Position numbers and translations under genes: made by a program. This document shows, one piece after another, positions 52,904 to 62,523 of a stretch of 64,000 nucleotides of DNA (position 1 is its first letter; every line of letters begins with the position of its first letter). The notes under the pieces were generated by a model, which did not search any database, was not told the DNA's origin, and saw nothing but the letters and a program-made list of their open reading frames with translations. This DNA comes from Roseobacter sp. CCS2 (GTDB lineage Bacteria; Pseudomonadota; Alphaproteobacteria; Rhodobacterales; Rhodobacteraceae), in the NCBI RefSeq assembly GCF_000169435.1, contig NZ_AAYB01000001.1:186001-250000 (forward strand), written 5' to 3'.

Positions 52904-53395
52904 TCAACTGCCCGTGCCTGGTGCGACGGGTGAAATACCTTCTTCCTTCACGGCCTGCATCGCAACATAGGTCGACGTATTCGCAACATGCGGCAAGGTC
53001 GAAATTTTCTCAGCCAAAACAGCGCGATACCCGGTCATCCCGGCGGTCCGGACTTTCAGCAAATAGTCAAAGGCCCCTGCGATCAAATGACACTGCTCAA
53101 TCTCCGGCACACGCAGCACCGCATCGTTAAATGCCGCCAAAGCACTTTCACGCGTGTCAGACAGTTTGACCTCGACAAAAGCCACATGATCCCGGCCCAG
53201 TCTGATCGGATCATAAAGCGCGCGATAACCGCGAATGACCCCCTGATCCTCTAATCGCTTCAGACGTGCCTGCGTCGGTGACTTTGACAACCCGATGCGC
53301 CGGGCCAATTCTGTCACGCTGATCCGCCCTTCAACAGTCAGGATATCAAGAATCTTGCGGTCAAACGTATCCAGATCAGAAAGCGTTTCGGCCAT
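52904..53395 (-). CDS. putR: Lrp/AsnC-family regulator, probable PutR
   Basis: The 163-residue protein has the Lrp helix-turn-helix (FDRKILDILTVEGRISVTEL, ARRIGLSKSPTQARLKRLED) and a RAM domain (HLIAGAFDYLLKVRTAGMTG) that binds amino acids. It is divergent from putA, and in alphaproteobacteria such PutR proteins activate putA in response to proline. The symbol rests on this position and the family; no binding evidence is available. A palindrome lies in the intergenic region. Confidence 0.88.
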   Translation of the reverse strand: MAETLSDLDTFDRKILDILTVEGRISVTELARRIGLSKSPTQARLKRLEDQGVIRGYRALYDPIRLGRDHVAFVEVKLSDTRESALAAFNDAVLRVPEIEQCHLIAGAFDYLLKVRTAGMTGYRAVLAEKISTLPHVANTSTYVAMQAVKEEGISPVAPGTGS

Positions 53396-53464
53396 GAATT
53401 ACCGCCCCAATAAGTCATTTCGACCGCCTAGATGACAGAATGCGGGCAGAATGGCTATCTCTTT

Positions 53465-53476
53465 TACGATATCGTA
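53465..53476. promoter_or_regulatory. Perfect palindrome upstream of putA
   Basis: TACGATATCGTA is a 12-bp perfect palindrome, 25 bases before the putA start at 53502 and 69 bases from the regulator start. It is a candidate site for the divergent Lrp-type regulator. Confidence 0.45.
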
Positions 53477-53501
53477 GGCTATCATATTGGAGTATACGGC
53501 C

Positions 53502-56500
53502 ATGCCCCGCGATCACAGCTCAGATTTACGTCACCAGATTGACCGGTCCATGTACATGGACGAAGCCACCACAGTAGCGGCCTTAGTCGACGCCGCCAAG
53601 CTGACAGATGCAGATCGCGCCCGTATTTCAGAACGTGCCGCTGATCTTGTGACCCAGATCCGTAATAGCGCTGATCCCGGTCTGATGGAGGTATTCCTGG
53701 CCGAATATGGCCTGTCCACTGACGAAGGCATCGCGCTGATGTGTTTGGCCGAGGCGCTGTTGCGCGTGCCTGACGCCGAAACCATGGATGAACTGATCGA
53801 GGATAAGATCGCACCCTCTGATTGGGGCAAACACCTTGGGCATTCAGCCTCATCTCTGGTCAATGCCTCCACTTGGGCGCTGATGCTGACTGGCCGCGTG
53901 CTGGACGATGAACAGCCCGGTCTGACCCGCCACCTGCGCAGTGCTGTCAAACGCCTTGGCGAACCGGTGATCCGCACTGCCGTCGCGCGGGCGATGCGCG
54001 AAATGGGCCGTCAATTTGTGCTGGGCGAAGATATCGGCAAAGCCATGAAGCGGGCCGAGGGTATGCAGGCCAAGGGCTTTACCTACAGCTACGACATGCT
54101 GGGCGAGGCAGCGCGTACCGATGCCGACGCCAAGGGCTATCACCTTGCCTATTCTCGCGCGATCAGCGCAATTGCGGAACACTGCACACATAGCAGTGTT
54201 GCTGAAAACCCCGGCATCTCGGTCAAGCTTTCAGCCTTGCATCCGCGCTATGAGGTCGCGCAAGAGGTGCGCGTGATGGAAGAACTGGTGCCGCGTGTCC
54301 GCGCGCTGGCGCTGCTCGCCAAATCAGCGGGTATGGGGTTCAACATTGATGCAGAAGAGGCCGACCGGCTGTCGCTGTCACTTGATGTGATCGGCGCTGT
54401 GTTGTCCGAACCGGCGCTGGCCGGATGGGATGGCTTTGGCATTGTGGTGCAAGCCTATGGCCAACGCGCCCCGTTGGTCATTGATTGCCTGCATGACATG
54501 GCAGTCCGACTAGATCGCAAGATCATGGTCCGCCTTGTGAAAGGTGCGTATTGGGACGCCGAAATCAAACGCACGCAAGTCGAAGGTATCGACGGCTTTC
54601 CGGTGTTCACAGCCAAGCAACACACCGATATCAGCTACATCAGCAACGCCCGCAAGCTGTTGGGCATGACAGATCGGATCTATCCACAGTTCGCCACGCA
54701 TAATGCCCACACCGTCGCTGCCGTGCTGGATATTGCCGAACAGATGGGTTGCGGGGTGGATGATTTCGAATTCCAACGCCTGCACGGCATGGGCGAGACG
54801 CTGCATACCATTGTGCTGCAAGCGCAAAAGACGCGTTGCCGGATTTACGCCCCCGTCGGCGCGCACGAAGATTTACTGGCCTATCTGGTGCGCAGGTTGT
54901 TGGAAAACGGCGCAAATTCCAGCTTTGTGAACCAGATTGTCGATGAAGATGTCCCACCGCAGGTCGTTGCCGCCTGCCCGTTTGACGCCATCGGCCAAGG
55001 CCCGGTTCTGCAAACCGGTCCAGACCTGTTCCAGCCAGAGCGCGTAAACTCGCGCGGATGGGATCTGACACATGCGCCAACGCTTGCAACCATAGCCGAG
55101 GGGCGCGCGCCCTATCAAAAGGCGTCTTTCGTAGGTCACCCGCTTACGTCCGAAAATCATACCTATCCGCGCAAGACGTTGCAGGACGCGCGTGCCGTTA
55201 CAAACCCCGCGATCCCGGGCGACACGGTTGGCGCGGTCCAGAACGCGTCTCAGCAAGACATCGCGGCGGCACTCGATACCGCGATCCCTTGGGCAGCCGA
55301 TGTCAAAACACGCGCTGCCGCCCTTGATGCCGCCGCAGACGCTTATGAGGCCCACGCGGACGAACTCTTTGCAATTCTGACCCGCGAAGCAGGCAAGGGC
55401 TTGCCCGATGCCGTCGCAGAATTGCGTGAGGCTGTGGACTTTCTGCGCTACTACGCAGCCCAGGCAAAAGCCGACCAGACTGCGCGCGGCATATGGACCT
55501 GCATCAGCCCCTGGAATTTTCCGCTGGCGATCTTTACCGGACAGATCGCAGCCGCACTGGCTGCGGGAAACGCTGTCCTTGCCAAACCAGCCGAGCAGAC
55601 ACCGCTGATCGCCACCCGCGCCGTTGCACTTTTACATAAGGCCGGTGTACCGACGCGCGCCCTGCAATTGCTGCCCGGTGGCGGTAATGTTGGTGCGGCC
55701 CTTACCGCTGATCCCTGCATCAATGGGGTGGCCTTTACCGGATCGACGGCCACAGCACTCAAAATCCGCAGCAACATGGCCGCGCATTGTGCACCCGGCA
55801 CACCGCTGATCGCCGAAACCGGCGGTTTGAACGCGATGATCGTGGACAGTACCGCCCTGCCCGAACATGCCGTGCGCGATATCGTCAATGGTGCCTTCAG
55901 GTCCGCCGGACAACGGTGCTCTGCCCTGCGCTGCCTGTATGTGCAGGAAGACATCGCGGATAATCTGCTGACCATGCTCAAAGGCGCCATGGACGAGATG
56001 CATGTTGGCGACCCGTGGCATCTGTCCACGGACGTGGGACCGGTGATTGACGCCGCCGCGCATCAGGGTATCGCCGATCATATCGAAACCGCCAAGACAG
56101 AAGGCCGCATCATTCACCAGATCGCTGCACCTTCTGCGGGTCATTTCATTCCCCCCACTGCCATCCGGGTGGCCGGGATTGACGAGATGACAAAGGAAAT
56201 CTTCGGACCGGTTCTGCATGTGGCGACATTCAAGGCCGCGGCATTGGACGACGTGATCGAGACCATCAATGCGACGGGATATGGCCTGACCTTCGGGTTG
56301 CACACCCGCATCGACGACCGCGTGCAAACGATTGTCGAAAAGGTGCAGGCGGGCAATATCTATGTCAATCGTGACCAGATTGGTGCGGTCGTCGGCAGCC
56401 AGCCCTTTGGTGGTGAAGGCTTGTCGGGGACTGGTCCAAAGGCCGGGGGGCCATACTATTTGCCACGCTTCACCGCGCAATCCGCACCCATAACCGATGG

Positions 56501-56975
56501 CTTCTGGGCCGGTGCGGCGGATATCAGATCAATCAAGACCCGCATGGCACAGGCTGACAAACCGGCGCCAGCGACACCCACGGACCTACCCGGCCCAACC
56601 GGAGAATCAAACCGTCACAGCACGCACCCACGCGGTGCTATTTTATGCATGGGTCCCGGGGCGAAAGCGGCGCAGGATCAGACGGGTATGGTCAAGGCAC
56701 TTGGTGGAATCGCTGTCAGCACCGAAGGCGATTTAACACCTGGTGATCTGACCGACATCGCCGCACTTGGCGGCGTCATCTGGTGGGGCGATGAAAAGAC
56801 CGGTCGTGCCATCGAACAGGCGTTGAGCGAACGCAAAGGGCCAATCACCGCGCTGATAACCGGTATGCCGGATGCCGCCCATGTGCTGCATGAACGCCAC
56901 GTCTGCATCGATACCACAGCGGCAGGCGGAAACGCCGCACTCTTGGCAGAGGTGGCAGGCCCAGCTTTGACTTGA
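53502..56975 (+). CDS. putA: Bifunctional proline dehydrogenase/L-glutamate gamma-semialdehyde dehydrogenase
   Basis: The protein of about 1157 residues oxidises proline to glutamate in two linked steps. The N-terminal part holds the FAD-dependent proline dehydrogenase barrel (YSYDMLGEAARTDADAKGYH, RLVKGAYWDAEIKRTQVEG, FATHNAHTVAAVLDIAEQM, QRLHGMGETLH). The second half holds the NAD-dependent dehydrogenase with ISPWNFPLAIFTGQIAAALA, AETGGLNAMIVDSTA and catalytic Cys in GQRCSALRCLYV. There is no N-terminal ribbon-helix-helix, so it is not its own repressor, and control falls to the Lrp regulator. ATG 53502 follows GGAG by nine bases; the TTG at 53487 is rejected. Confidence 0.95.
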   Translation: MPRDHSSDLRHQIDRSMYMDEATTVAALVDAAKLTDADRARISERAADLVTQIRNSADPGLMEVFLAEYGLSTDEGIALMCLAEALLRVPDAETMDELIEDKIAPSDWGKHLGHSASSLVNASTWALMLTGRVLDDEQPGLTRHLRSAVKRLGEPVIRTAVARAMREMGRQFVLGEDIGKAMKRAEGMQAKGFTYSYDMLGEAARTDADAKGYHLAYSRAISAIAEHCTHSSVAENPGISVKLSALHPRYEVAQEVRVMEELVPRVRALALLAKSAGMGFNIDAEEADRLSLSLDVIGAVLSEPALAGWDGFGIVVQAYGQRAPLVIDCLHDMAVRLDRKIMVRLVKGAYWDAEIKRTQVEGIDGFPVFTAKQHTDISYISNARKLLGMTDRIYPQFATHNAHTVAAVLDIAEQMGCGVDDFEFQRLHGMGETLHTIVLQAQKTRCRIYAPVGAHEDLLAYLVRRLLENGANSSFVNQIVDEDVPPQVVAACPFDAIGQGPVLQTGPDLFQPERVNSRGWDLTHAPTLATIAEGRAPYQKASFVGHPLTSENHTYPRKTLQDARAVTNPAIPGDTVGAVQNASQQDIAAALDTAIPWAADVKTRAAALDAAADAYEAHADELFAILTREAGKGLPDAVAELREAVDFLRYYAAQAKADQTARGIWTCISPWNFPLAIFTGQIAAALAAGNAVLAKPAEQTPLIATRAVALLHKAGVPTRALQLLPGGGNVGAALTADPCINGVAFTGSTATALKIRSNMAAHCAPGTPLIAETGGLNAMIVDSTALPEHAVRDIVNGAFRSAGQRCSALRCLYVQEDIADNLLTMLKGAMDEMHVGDPWHLSTDVGPVIDAAAHQGIADHIETAKTEGRIIHQIAAPSAGHFIPPTAIRVAGIDEMTKEIFGPVLHVATFKAAALDDVIETINATGYGLTFGLHTRIDDRVQTIVEKVQAGNIYVNRDQIGAVVGSQPFGGEGLSGTGPKAGGPYYLPRFTAQSAPITDGFWAGAADIRSIKTRMAQADKPAPATPTDLPGPTGESNRHSTHPRGAILCMGPGAKAAQDQTGMVKALGGIAVSTEGDLTPGDLTDIAALGGVIWWGDEKTGRAIEQALSERKGPITALITGMPDAAHVLHERHVCIDTTAAGGNAALLAEVAGPALT

Positions 56976-57006
56976 CCCTTGGATCCGGTTCGGGGACGGT
57001 CGCGCC

Positions 57007-57741
57007 ATGTTTCCGATCCGCGACCACAACCCGTCTGAACGCACGCCTTATGTGACCCTAAGTTTGATCGCCATCAATGTGGTGATCTTTCTTATCGGTC
57101 TGGCGTTGTTTCAGGATCAGCGGGCGCTCTCGCAGCTGTACTACGATTACGCGTTGCTGCCTGTGCGCCTGTCGAACGGTGAAAATTACAGCGCATTGGT
57201 GACATCAATCTTCCTGCATGGCGGTTTTATGCACCTTGCAGGCAATATGCTGTTTTTGTGGATATTCGGCGACAACTTGGAAGATAAGATGGGGCACATC
57301 CCTTTCCTGATCTTCTATCTGGCCTGCGGGGTTGGCGCATCACTGGCGCAATTCGCGTTTGATCCCATGTCACAAATCCCAACCGTCGGCGCGTCAGGTG
57401 CAATCGCGGGCGTGATGGGGGGGTATCTGTTGCTGTTTCCCAAAGCGCGCGTTGATATTTTTATCTTCTTCATCGTGTTCTTCCGCATCTTCCCGATCCC
57501 AGCATGGATCATGCTGGGCCTTTGGTTCGCGCTTCAGCTTTTCAACGGGATCAGCATCGACACATCTGGCGGCGGCGTGGCGTACTGGGCGCATGCGGGT
57601 GGGTTCGTGATCGGGCTGATCCTGGCCCTGCCCCTTTGGTTCAAACTGGGGGCTGGGTTGTTCTGGCGACAGACAGACGGGCATCCGCCGCACCCAGAGG
57701 CGACTTACGGGCGCAGCAGCATTCCAACGGTCCGGCGTTAG
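57007..57741 (+). CDS. Rhomboid-family intramembrane serine protease
   Basis: The 244-residue protein has six membrane helices of the bacterial rhomboid core. The nucleophile serine is in TVGASGAIAGVMGGYLLLFP (G-A-S-G), the histidine of the dyad is in GVAYWAHAGGFVIGLILALP, and the L1 loop SIFLHGGFMHLAGNMLFLWI with ...HLAGN is intact. It would cleave membrane proteins within or next to the bilayer; substrates are unknown. It begins 31 bases after putA and overlaps the inositol monophosphatase 3' end by four bases. Confidence 0.93.
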   Translation: MFPIRDHNPSERTPYVTLSLIAINVVIFLIGLALFQDQRALSQLYYDYALLPVRLSNGENYSALVTSIFLHGGFMHLAGNMLFLWIFGDNLEDKMGHIPFLIFYLACGVGASLAQFAFDPMSQIPTVGASGAIAGVMGGYLLLFPKARVDIFIFFIVFFRIFPIPAWIMLGLWFALQLFNGISIDTSGGGVAYWAHAGGFVIGLILALPLWFKLGAGLFWRQTDGHPPHPEATYGRSSIPTVRR

Positions 57742-58526
57742 GACTGGCGGATCACCTTGGCGAAGGTTTCAAAAATCGGTTCGTTCGCGCAGATCAAATG
57801 ACCATCCGCAAGGATATCACCATCGGGGCGCAGCGGCTCGATAATGCCGCCTGCCTCGCGCAGGATCACAATGCCCGCTGCAATGTCCCATGCATGGAGG
57901 TTGCGTTCCCAAAATCCGTCGTAACGGCCTGCCGCCACATAAGCGAGATCAAGCGACGCAGCACCAAACCGGCGCACACCAGCACAGGCGGGCAACAGGC
58001 GGGCCAGGTCCTGAATCGTTTCCGGCAAATCAGCACGGCCAGCAAACGGCAACCCGGTCGCAAACAGACTTTCGATCAAACGGTGACGCCCCGAAACACG
58101 CATCCGGCTTTCGTTCATCCATGCACCAGAGCCTTTTTCAGCATAGAACATTTCATCCTTCACGGGATCATAGATGACGCCAGCAACGATCTGGCCTTTA
58201 TGTTCTAGCGCGATGGACACAGCCCAATGTGGCAAACCGTGCAAAAAATTCGTAGTCCCGTCCAACGGATCAACGATCCAGCGGCGGGTTGGATCATCGC
58301 CTTCAACCTCTTTGCCCTCTTCCCCCAGAAAACCATAGGTCGGGCGCGCATACATCAGCTCTTCTTTGATCAGCGCCTCTGCTGTCTTGTCGGCGCGGCT
58401 GACAAAATCACCCGGGCCCTTGGTGCTGACCTGCAAATTCTCGACCTCGCCAAAGTCTTTCAGCAAACCACGCCCAGCCTTGCGGGCGGTTTTCATCATC
58501 ACGTTCAGGTTTGCACTGCCAGCCAT
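57738..58526 (-). CDS. Inositol monophosphatase-family phosphatase
   Basis: The protein of about 262 residues has the magnesium-binding motifs of the family: GFLGEEGKEVEGDD (Glu of site 1), WIVDPLDGTTNFLHGLPHWA and HAWDIAAGIVILREAGG. This group, SuhB-like, dephosphorylates inositol monophosphate and can bind ribosomal RNA complexes. ATG 58526 gives the conserved start MAGSANLNVMMKTARKAGRG, so the upstream frame to 58571 is not used. It shares a divergent region with the GGDEF-EAL gene. Confidence 0.92.
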   Translation of the reverse strand: MAGSANLNVMMKTARKAGRGLLKDFGEVENLQVSTKGPGDFVSRADKTAEALIKEELMYARPTYGFLGEEGKEVEGDDPTRRWIVDPLDGTTNFLHGLPHWAVSIALEHKGQIVAGVIYDPVKDEMFYAEKGSGAWMNESRMRVSGRHRLIESLFATGLPFAGRADLPETIQDLARLLPACAGVRRFGAASLDLAYVAAGRYDGFWERNLHAWDIAAGIVILREAGGIIEPLRPDGDILADGHLICANEPIFETFAKVIRQS

Positions 58527-58687
58527 GTTGCGGGTCCTTGGTTCGGGGTCAAGCGCGGCGTATAGGCCCAAGAGAGGCGCGGAACAAGAGGCAACAGAAC
58601 GTTAACCTTGCAAAGAAATTCTGGCCATTTTTAACCGGTTGTTTGGAGGCTGGGTCCATACCGTCACGCATAGACGTGAAAGATGGC

Positions 58688-60640
58688 ATGCAACAAAAAC
58701 AGATTGATCATTTTCTGCACCAAACACAAATCGCTGGACATATCTCGGGGCGGGATGTGGCCAAACGGGTGGCGTCCGCGCTTTTGATGGTCAGTATCTG
58801 CATTATTGCAGGGTTTGGCCTTCAAGGTGCGATTGCTGGTTTTTTCGTCGTCTTGTTGGAAATCCTTGCCTATCCTCTTAATAAACGCGCATCTCAATTT
58901 GAAAAACGGCTCAGCCTGCAAAGCGCTATCGCGGTGTTTGGGGTGAATTGGGCCGCCATGTTTCCGTTTTTAAGCTTTGCGATCATTTTAGCGCAAAGTG
59001 ATACGCTGCCATTTATCATAATCGCCTATCTGTGGATCTTCGGAATATACGTGCACGTCAGTAACACGTTCGGACTACTGCCAGTCTATAACTGGAGCCA
59101 GATGACCGTCGCATTCGGAACAATATTCTTTATGCTTTGGGGGCTGTCACAAAATCCAGCATTCGAAGGTCGCCAACTTTACTGGCTGCTTACTGCCATT
59201 CTTACCGGCGTCTATATCGTGAACACCTTTGATACGATGAACCTGCAAAAGGACACACACCAAGCCCTTGAACGCGCCCGACAGGAAGCCAACGCAAGAC
59301 TGGTGGATCTTGAACGGCTATCGCGCAGTGACAGTCTGACTGGCCTGATGAACCGCCGCGCCTTTGATGAGGTTGTGCAAAGCATGATGCATCAACACGC
59401 CAACAAACAGGGTGTGACAGTATTTTTGATTGATTTGGACGGGTTCAAACCCATCAACGACAGCTATGGTCACGAGGCAGGTGATGCCGTTCTGCGGGCC
59501 GTTGGAACACGCCTCGAAGCGCTCGCCAACAGGGGCGACCGGGTCGCGCGCGTCGGCGGTGACGAATTCGCAGTGCTGACCGCGAATGTTACATCCGTCA
59601 AACAGGCCCGCGCGCTTGCCACGGAAATCATCGCAAAACTAAGCGAGACTATTCCTTTTGGACAAAAGAAACTGGACGTCGGCGTCAGTGTTGGCATTGC
59701 GCGGCAAGGCCCCGATGCCAGCAACCCGCCAGAACTGCTGTCAGGTGCCGATCAGGCGATGTATCTGGCGAAACAAGATCCTGAAAAACAACTGAATATC
59801 TACGACAAAAGCGCCTTTCCGGTGCGTCCCACCCTAGAAGACCGGCGCATCCTGGTCGAGGCGATGGAAAGCGGACAGATCATTCCGTATTACCAACCCA
59901 AGATCAGTATCGAAACAGGCCAGATTGTTGGATTTGAGGCATTGTCGCGTTGGGAACATCCAACGCGGGGCACCCTATCACCATCCCATTTTCTACCCAT
60001 GATCAATGAGTTGGCGTTACAAGGTACGTTTATGGCGCATACTGCCAAACATGTGATGAAGGATCTGGCGATACTGGTTGAGGATGGATTGGACCCCGGC
60101 CAGGTTTCGATCAATATGTCCGAGGTGGCAATGGCAACACTTATGGGGCGCAAAGAACTGTTCGCCATCATCGACCGCTACCCGGAGTTGCGCCCGCATC
60201 TGACGTTTGAAATTACTGAAGACATCTTTATCGCACGAGCAAGCGATATCATCCGGCGATCAATCCGTCTGTTTCGGCAGGCGGGCGTGCGCATCTCTTT
60301 GGACGATTTCGGAACGGGGTACGCATCACTTCAGCACCTGAAAGAACTCGAATTTGATGAACTCAAACTTGATACCGGCTTTGTAAGGGACTTGGGCATT
60401 GATCCAGCCGCCAAAATCCTGATCGAAGGTTTGGTAACCATCACCAAAGGCCTGCAGGTTGAACTGATCGCCGAAGGTGTCGAAACCGCCCAGCAACGCG
60501 ATATGCTGCGCGACATGGGATGCAAATACGTGCAAGGGTTTTTCTACGGTGCGGCATTGCCGCTTGAAGAGACGCATTTGCGTCTATCGTCGGGTGGGTA
60601 CGCGCAGCGTCGTCCGGCCAGTAATCAATCCGTCGCTTAA
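58688..60640 (+). CDS. Membrane-anchored GGDEF-EAL cyclic-di-GMP protein
   Basis: The protein of about 651 residues has roughly six N-terminal membrane helices (ASALLMVSICIIAGFGLQGA, FPFLSFAIILAQSD, FIIIAYLWIFGIYVHVSNTF), a linker helix, a GGDEF domain (RVGGDEFAVL, complete) and an EAL domain (FEALSRWEH, INMSEVA, ITEDIF, LDDFGTGYASL, KLD, EGVET). Both catalytic sets look intact. The allosteric RxxD before GGDEF is absent (ANRGD). So it may make or degrade the messenger that controls motility and polysaccharide output. ATG 58688 is preferred; the frame open to 58511 overlaps the phosphatase gene. Confidence 0.9.
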   Translation: MQQKQIDHFLHQTQIAGHISGRDVAKRVASALLMVSICIIAGFGLQGAIAGFFVVLLEILAYPLNKRASQFEKRLSLQSAIAVFGVNWAAMFPFLSFAIILAQSDTLPFIIIAYLWIFGIYVHVSNTFGLLPVYNWSQMTVAFGTIFFMLWGLSQNPAFEGRQLYWLLTAILTGVYIVNTFDTMNLQKDTHQALERARQEANARLVDLERLSRSDSLTGLMNRRAFDEVVQSMMHQHANKQGVTVFLIDLDGFKPINDSYGHEAGDAVLRAVGTRLEALANRGDRVARVGGDEFAVLTANVTSVKQARALATEIIAKLSETIPFGQKKLDVGVSVGIARQGPDASNPPELLSGADQAMYLAKQDPEKQLNIYDKSAFPVRPTLEDRRILVEAMESGQIIPYYQPKISIETGQIVGFEALSRWEHPTRGTLSPSHFLPMINELALQGTFMAHTAKHVMKDLAILVEDGLDPGQVSINMSEVAMATLMGRKELFAIIDRYPELRPHLTFEITEDIFIARASDIIRRSIRLFRQAGVRISLDDFGTGYASLQHLKELEFDELKLDTGFVRDLGIDPAAKILIEGLVTITKGLQVELIAEGVETAQQRDMLRDMGCKYVQGFFYGAALPLEETHLRLSSGGYAQRRPASNQSVA

Positions 60641-61545
60641 GGCGTGCGTTGCAGTTTGACGGCTTCTTGCCGCGCCAGCCGGATCAGATGCGCCATATAA
60701 GGACGACTTGTGTCTTCTTGCCGTGTCGCGGCAAACAGCCGGCGTGTGATCCCGTCTTTTGTCAACGGGCGGGTCACGTAATCGGAGTTGTAGCGCACTT
60801 CGTTCACAACCCAATCCGGCAACACGGCAACGCCACGGTTTGACGCCACCAAAAGCAGGATGACAGCCGTCAACTCAACCTGGCGCACCGCGGCGGGTTC
60901 CACTTTGGCGGGCGTCAACAACTGAGAAAAGATATCCAACCGCGCCCGATCAACGGGATACGTGATCAAGGTTTCGCCACGAAAATCTTCTGCTTCGATG
61001 ATATCTTTTTGGGCCAAAGGATGGTTCGCTGCGGCAACAAAGACCGGCTCGTAATCAAAAAGCGGGGTGAAATCGGTCTCTGGCAGGTCTTCGGGATCGG
61101 AAGAGACGACCAAGTCCACCTCTTCCTTACGCAGTGCAGGCAAGGCATCAAACGCCAACCCCGGCCGGATATCGACATCAACCTCGGGCCAGGCTTTGCG
61201 AAACTGTTCCAACACCGGAAATAGCCATTCGAAACAGGCGTGACACTCGATGGCGATATGCAAACGCCCCGCACTGCCCGCAACAAGGCCAGCAAATTCT
61301 GCCTCCAACGCAGCGACCTGCGGCAAAATCCGCTCTGCCGCCGCAAGCATTTTCATCCCCGCAGCAGATAGCTTCAATGGCTTGGAACGGCGAACAAACA
61401 ACTCAACCCCGGCCTGATCCTCGATCCCTTTGATCTGGTGGGACAGGGCCGATTGCGTGATATGCAACTGATCAGCCGCACGGGCCAAGCCCCCGGTATC
61501 ATGGATTGCCTTGATCGTGCGCAGATGTCGAAATTCAATATGCAT
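60637..61545 (-). CDS. metR: LysR-family regulator, MetR-like
   Basis: The 302-residue LysR protein has the helix-turn-helix RHLRTIKAIHDTGGLARAAD then QLHITQSALSHQIKGIEDQA, and a C-terminal sensor domain with IECHACFEWLFPVLEQFRK, the pattern of MetR-type regulators that sense homocysteine. It is divergent from metF, encoding the folate enzyme that supplies methyl groups for methionine, which supports the assignment. It overlaps the GGDEF-EAL 3' end by four bases. Confidence 0.88.
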   Translation of the reverse strand: MHIEFRHLRTIKAIHDTGGLARAADQLHITQSALSHQIKGIEDQAGVELFVRRSKPLKLSAAGMKMLAAAERILPQVAALEAEFAGLVAGSAGRLHIAIECHACFEWLFPVLEQFRKAWPEVDVDIRPGLAFDALPALRKEEVDLVVSSDPEDLPETDFTPLFDYEPVFVAAANHPLAQKDIIEAEDFRGETLITYPVDRARLDIFSQLLTPAKVEPAAVRQVELTAVILLLVASNRGVAVLPDWVVNEVRYNSDYVTRPLTKDGITRRLFAATRQEDTSRPYMAHLIRLARQEAVKLQRTP

Positions 61546-61548
61546 ATG

Positions 61549-61592
61549 TGAGCAGGTTTCATGACCTTAGTGAGGTTTATGAATTTGTCTCA
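61549..61592. promoter_or_regulatory. Two MetR-type half-palindromes between metR and metF
   Basis: TGAGCAGGTTTCA (61549-61561) and TGAATTTGTCTCA (61580-61592) each match the MetR consensus TGAA-N5-TTCA with one mismatch, and are three helical turns apart (31 bases). They lie between the divergent starts at 61545 and 61639, where MetR binding is expected. Confidence 0.5.
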
Positions 61593-61638
61593 ACTTCATA
61601 GCCATGGGACAAGGGCAGCGCAAGCAAGAGGTGCATCC

Positions 61639-62505
61639 ATGACTGTCCCATCGGTTTCATTCGAATTCTTCCCACCCAAATCATTGGAAGGGTCATTTCG
61701 GCTTTGGGATTGCGTCAACACACTTGCGCCGCTTGACCCAACCTTTGTCTCCGTCACCTACGGTGCAGGTGGGACAACACGTCAACTGACGCATGAAGCC
61801 GTGACAACCATTCATAAAACAAGCGGCCTGACTGTCGCCGCCCACCTGACCTGCGTTGATGCCACCAAGGCGGAAACGCTGGACATCGCAAAAGGTTATG
61901 CAGATGCAGGCGTGACGGACATCGTGGCACTGCGGGGCGACGCGCCGAAAAACGTTGAAAAATTTAGCCCGCATCCGCAAGGGTTTGACAGTTCAGTTGC
62001 GTTGATCGAAGGGCTTGCAGCACTTGAAACGTTCAACATTCGCGTCGGCGCATACCCCGAAAAACACCCCGAGGCCGCAGATCAAGCCACTGATATCGCT
62101 TACCTTAAACGCAAATTCGATGCAGGCGCGACCTCTGCCATCACGCAGTTCTTTTTTGAAGCCGACACATTCTTTCGGTTCCGCGACGCCTGCGTGAAAG
62201 CAGGGATCGACGCGCCGATCATTCCCGGTATCTTGCCAATCGAAAACTGGACGGGAACGCAGCGCTTTGCCCAACAATGTGGCACGCATATCCCGCAAGT
62301 CGTGCACGACGCCTTTTCAAATGCAACCCGCGACGGCACCACAGAGCTGTTGGCCACCGCCATCGCGACCGAGTTGTGCGATGACTTGCTGCAAGGCGGT
62401 GTAGAGCATCTGCATTTCTATACGCTCAACCGGCCCGAGCTGACCCGCGATATCTGCCACGCTTTGGGTGTTACGCCGAAAGTGCGGTTGCAAAACGTGG
62501 CATAA
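61639..62505 (+). CDS. metF: 5,10-methylenetetrahydrofolate reductase
   Basis: The 288-residue flavoprotein makes 5-methyltetrahydrofolate for methionine synthesis. It begins MTVPSVSFEFFPPKSLEGSF with the catalytic Glu in the FEFFPPK motif, and has VSVTYGAGGTTRQLTHEAV, AHLTCVDATKAETL, VALRGDAPKN, and FFEADTFFRFRDACVKAGID in the standard order. ATG 61639 follows GAGG by eight bases; the frame from 61561 adds an unlikely segment covering the regulator sites. The gene is divergent from the MetR-like regulator. Confidence 0.95.
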   Translation: MTVPSVSFEFFPPKSLEGSFRLWDCVNTLAPLDPTFVSVTYGAGGTTRQLTHEAVTTIHKTSGLTVAAHLTCVDATKAETLDIAKGYADAGVTDIVALRGDAPKNVEKFSPHPQGFDSSVALIEGLAALETFNIRVGAYPEKHPEAADQATDIAYLKRKFDAGATSAITQFFFEADTFFRFRDACVKAGIDAPIIPGILPIENWTGTQRFAQQCGTHIPQVVHDAFSNATRDGTTELLATAIATELCDDLLQGGVEHLHFYTLNRPELTRDICHALGVTPKVRLQNVA

Positions 62506-62523
62506 CCGGCCAGCTTCGGCCGC

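Noticed and set aside
55632-56480. Minus-strand frame of 282 codons inside putA
   Set aside because: It is antisense to conserved dehydrogenase motifs of putA and has no start signal or domain.
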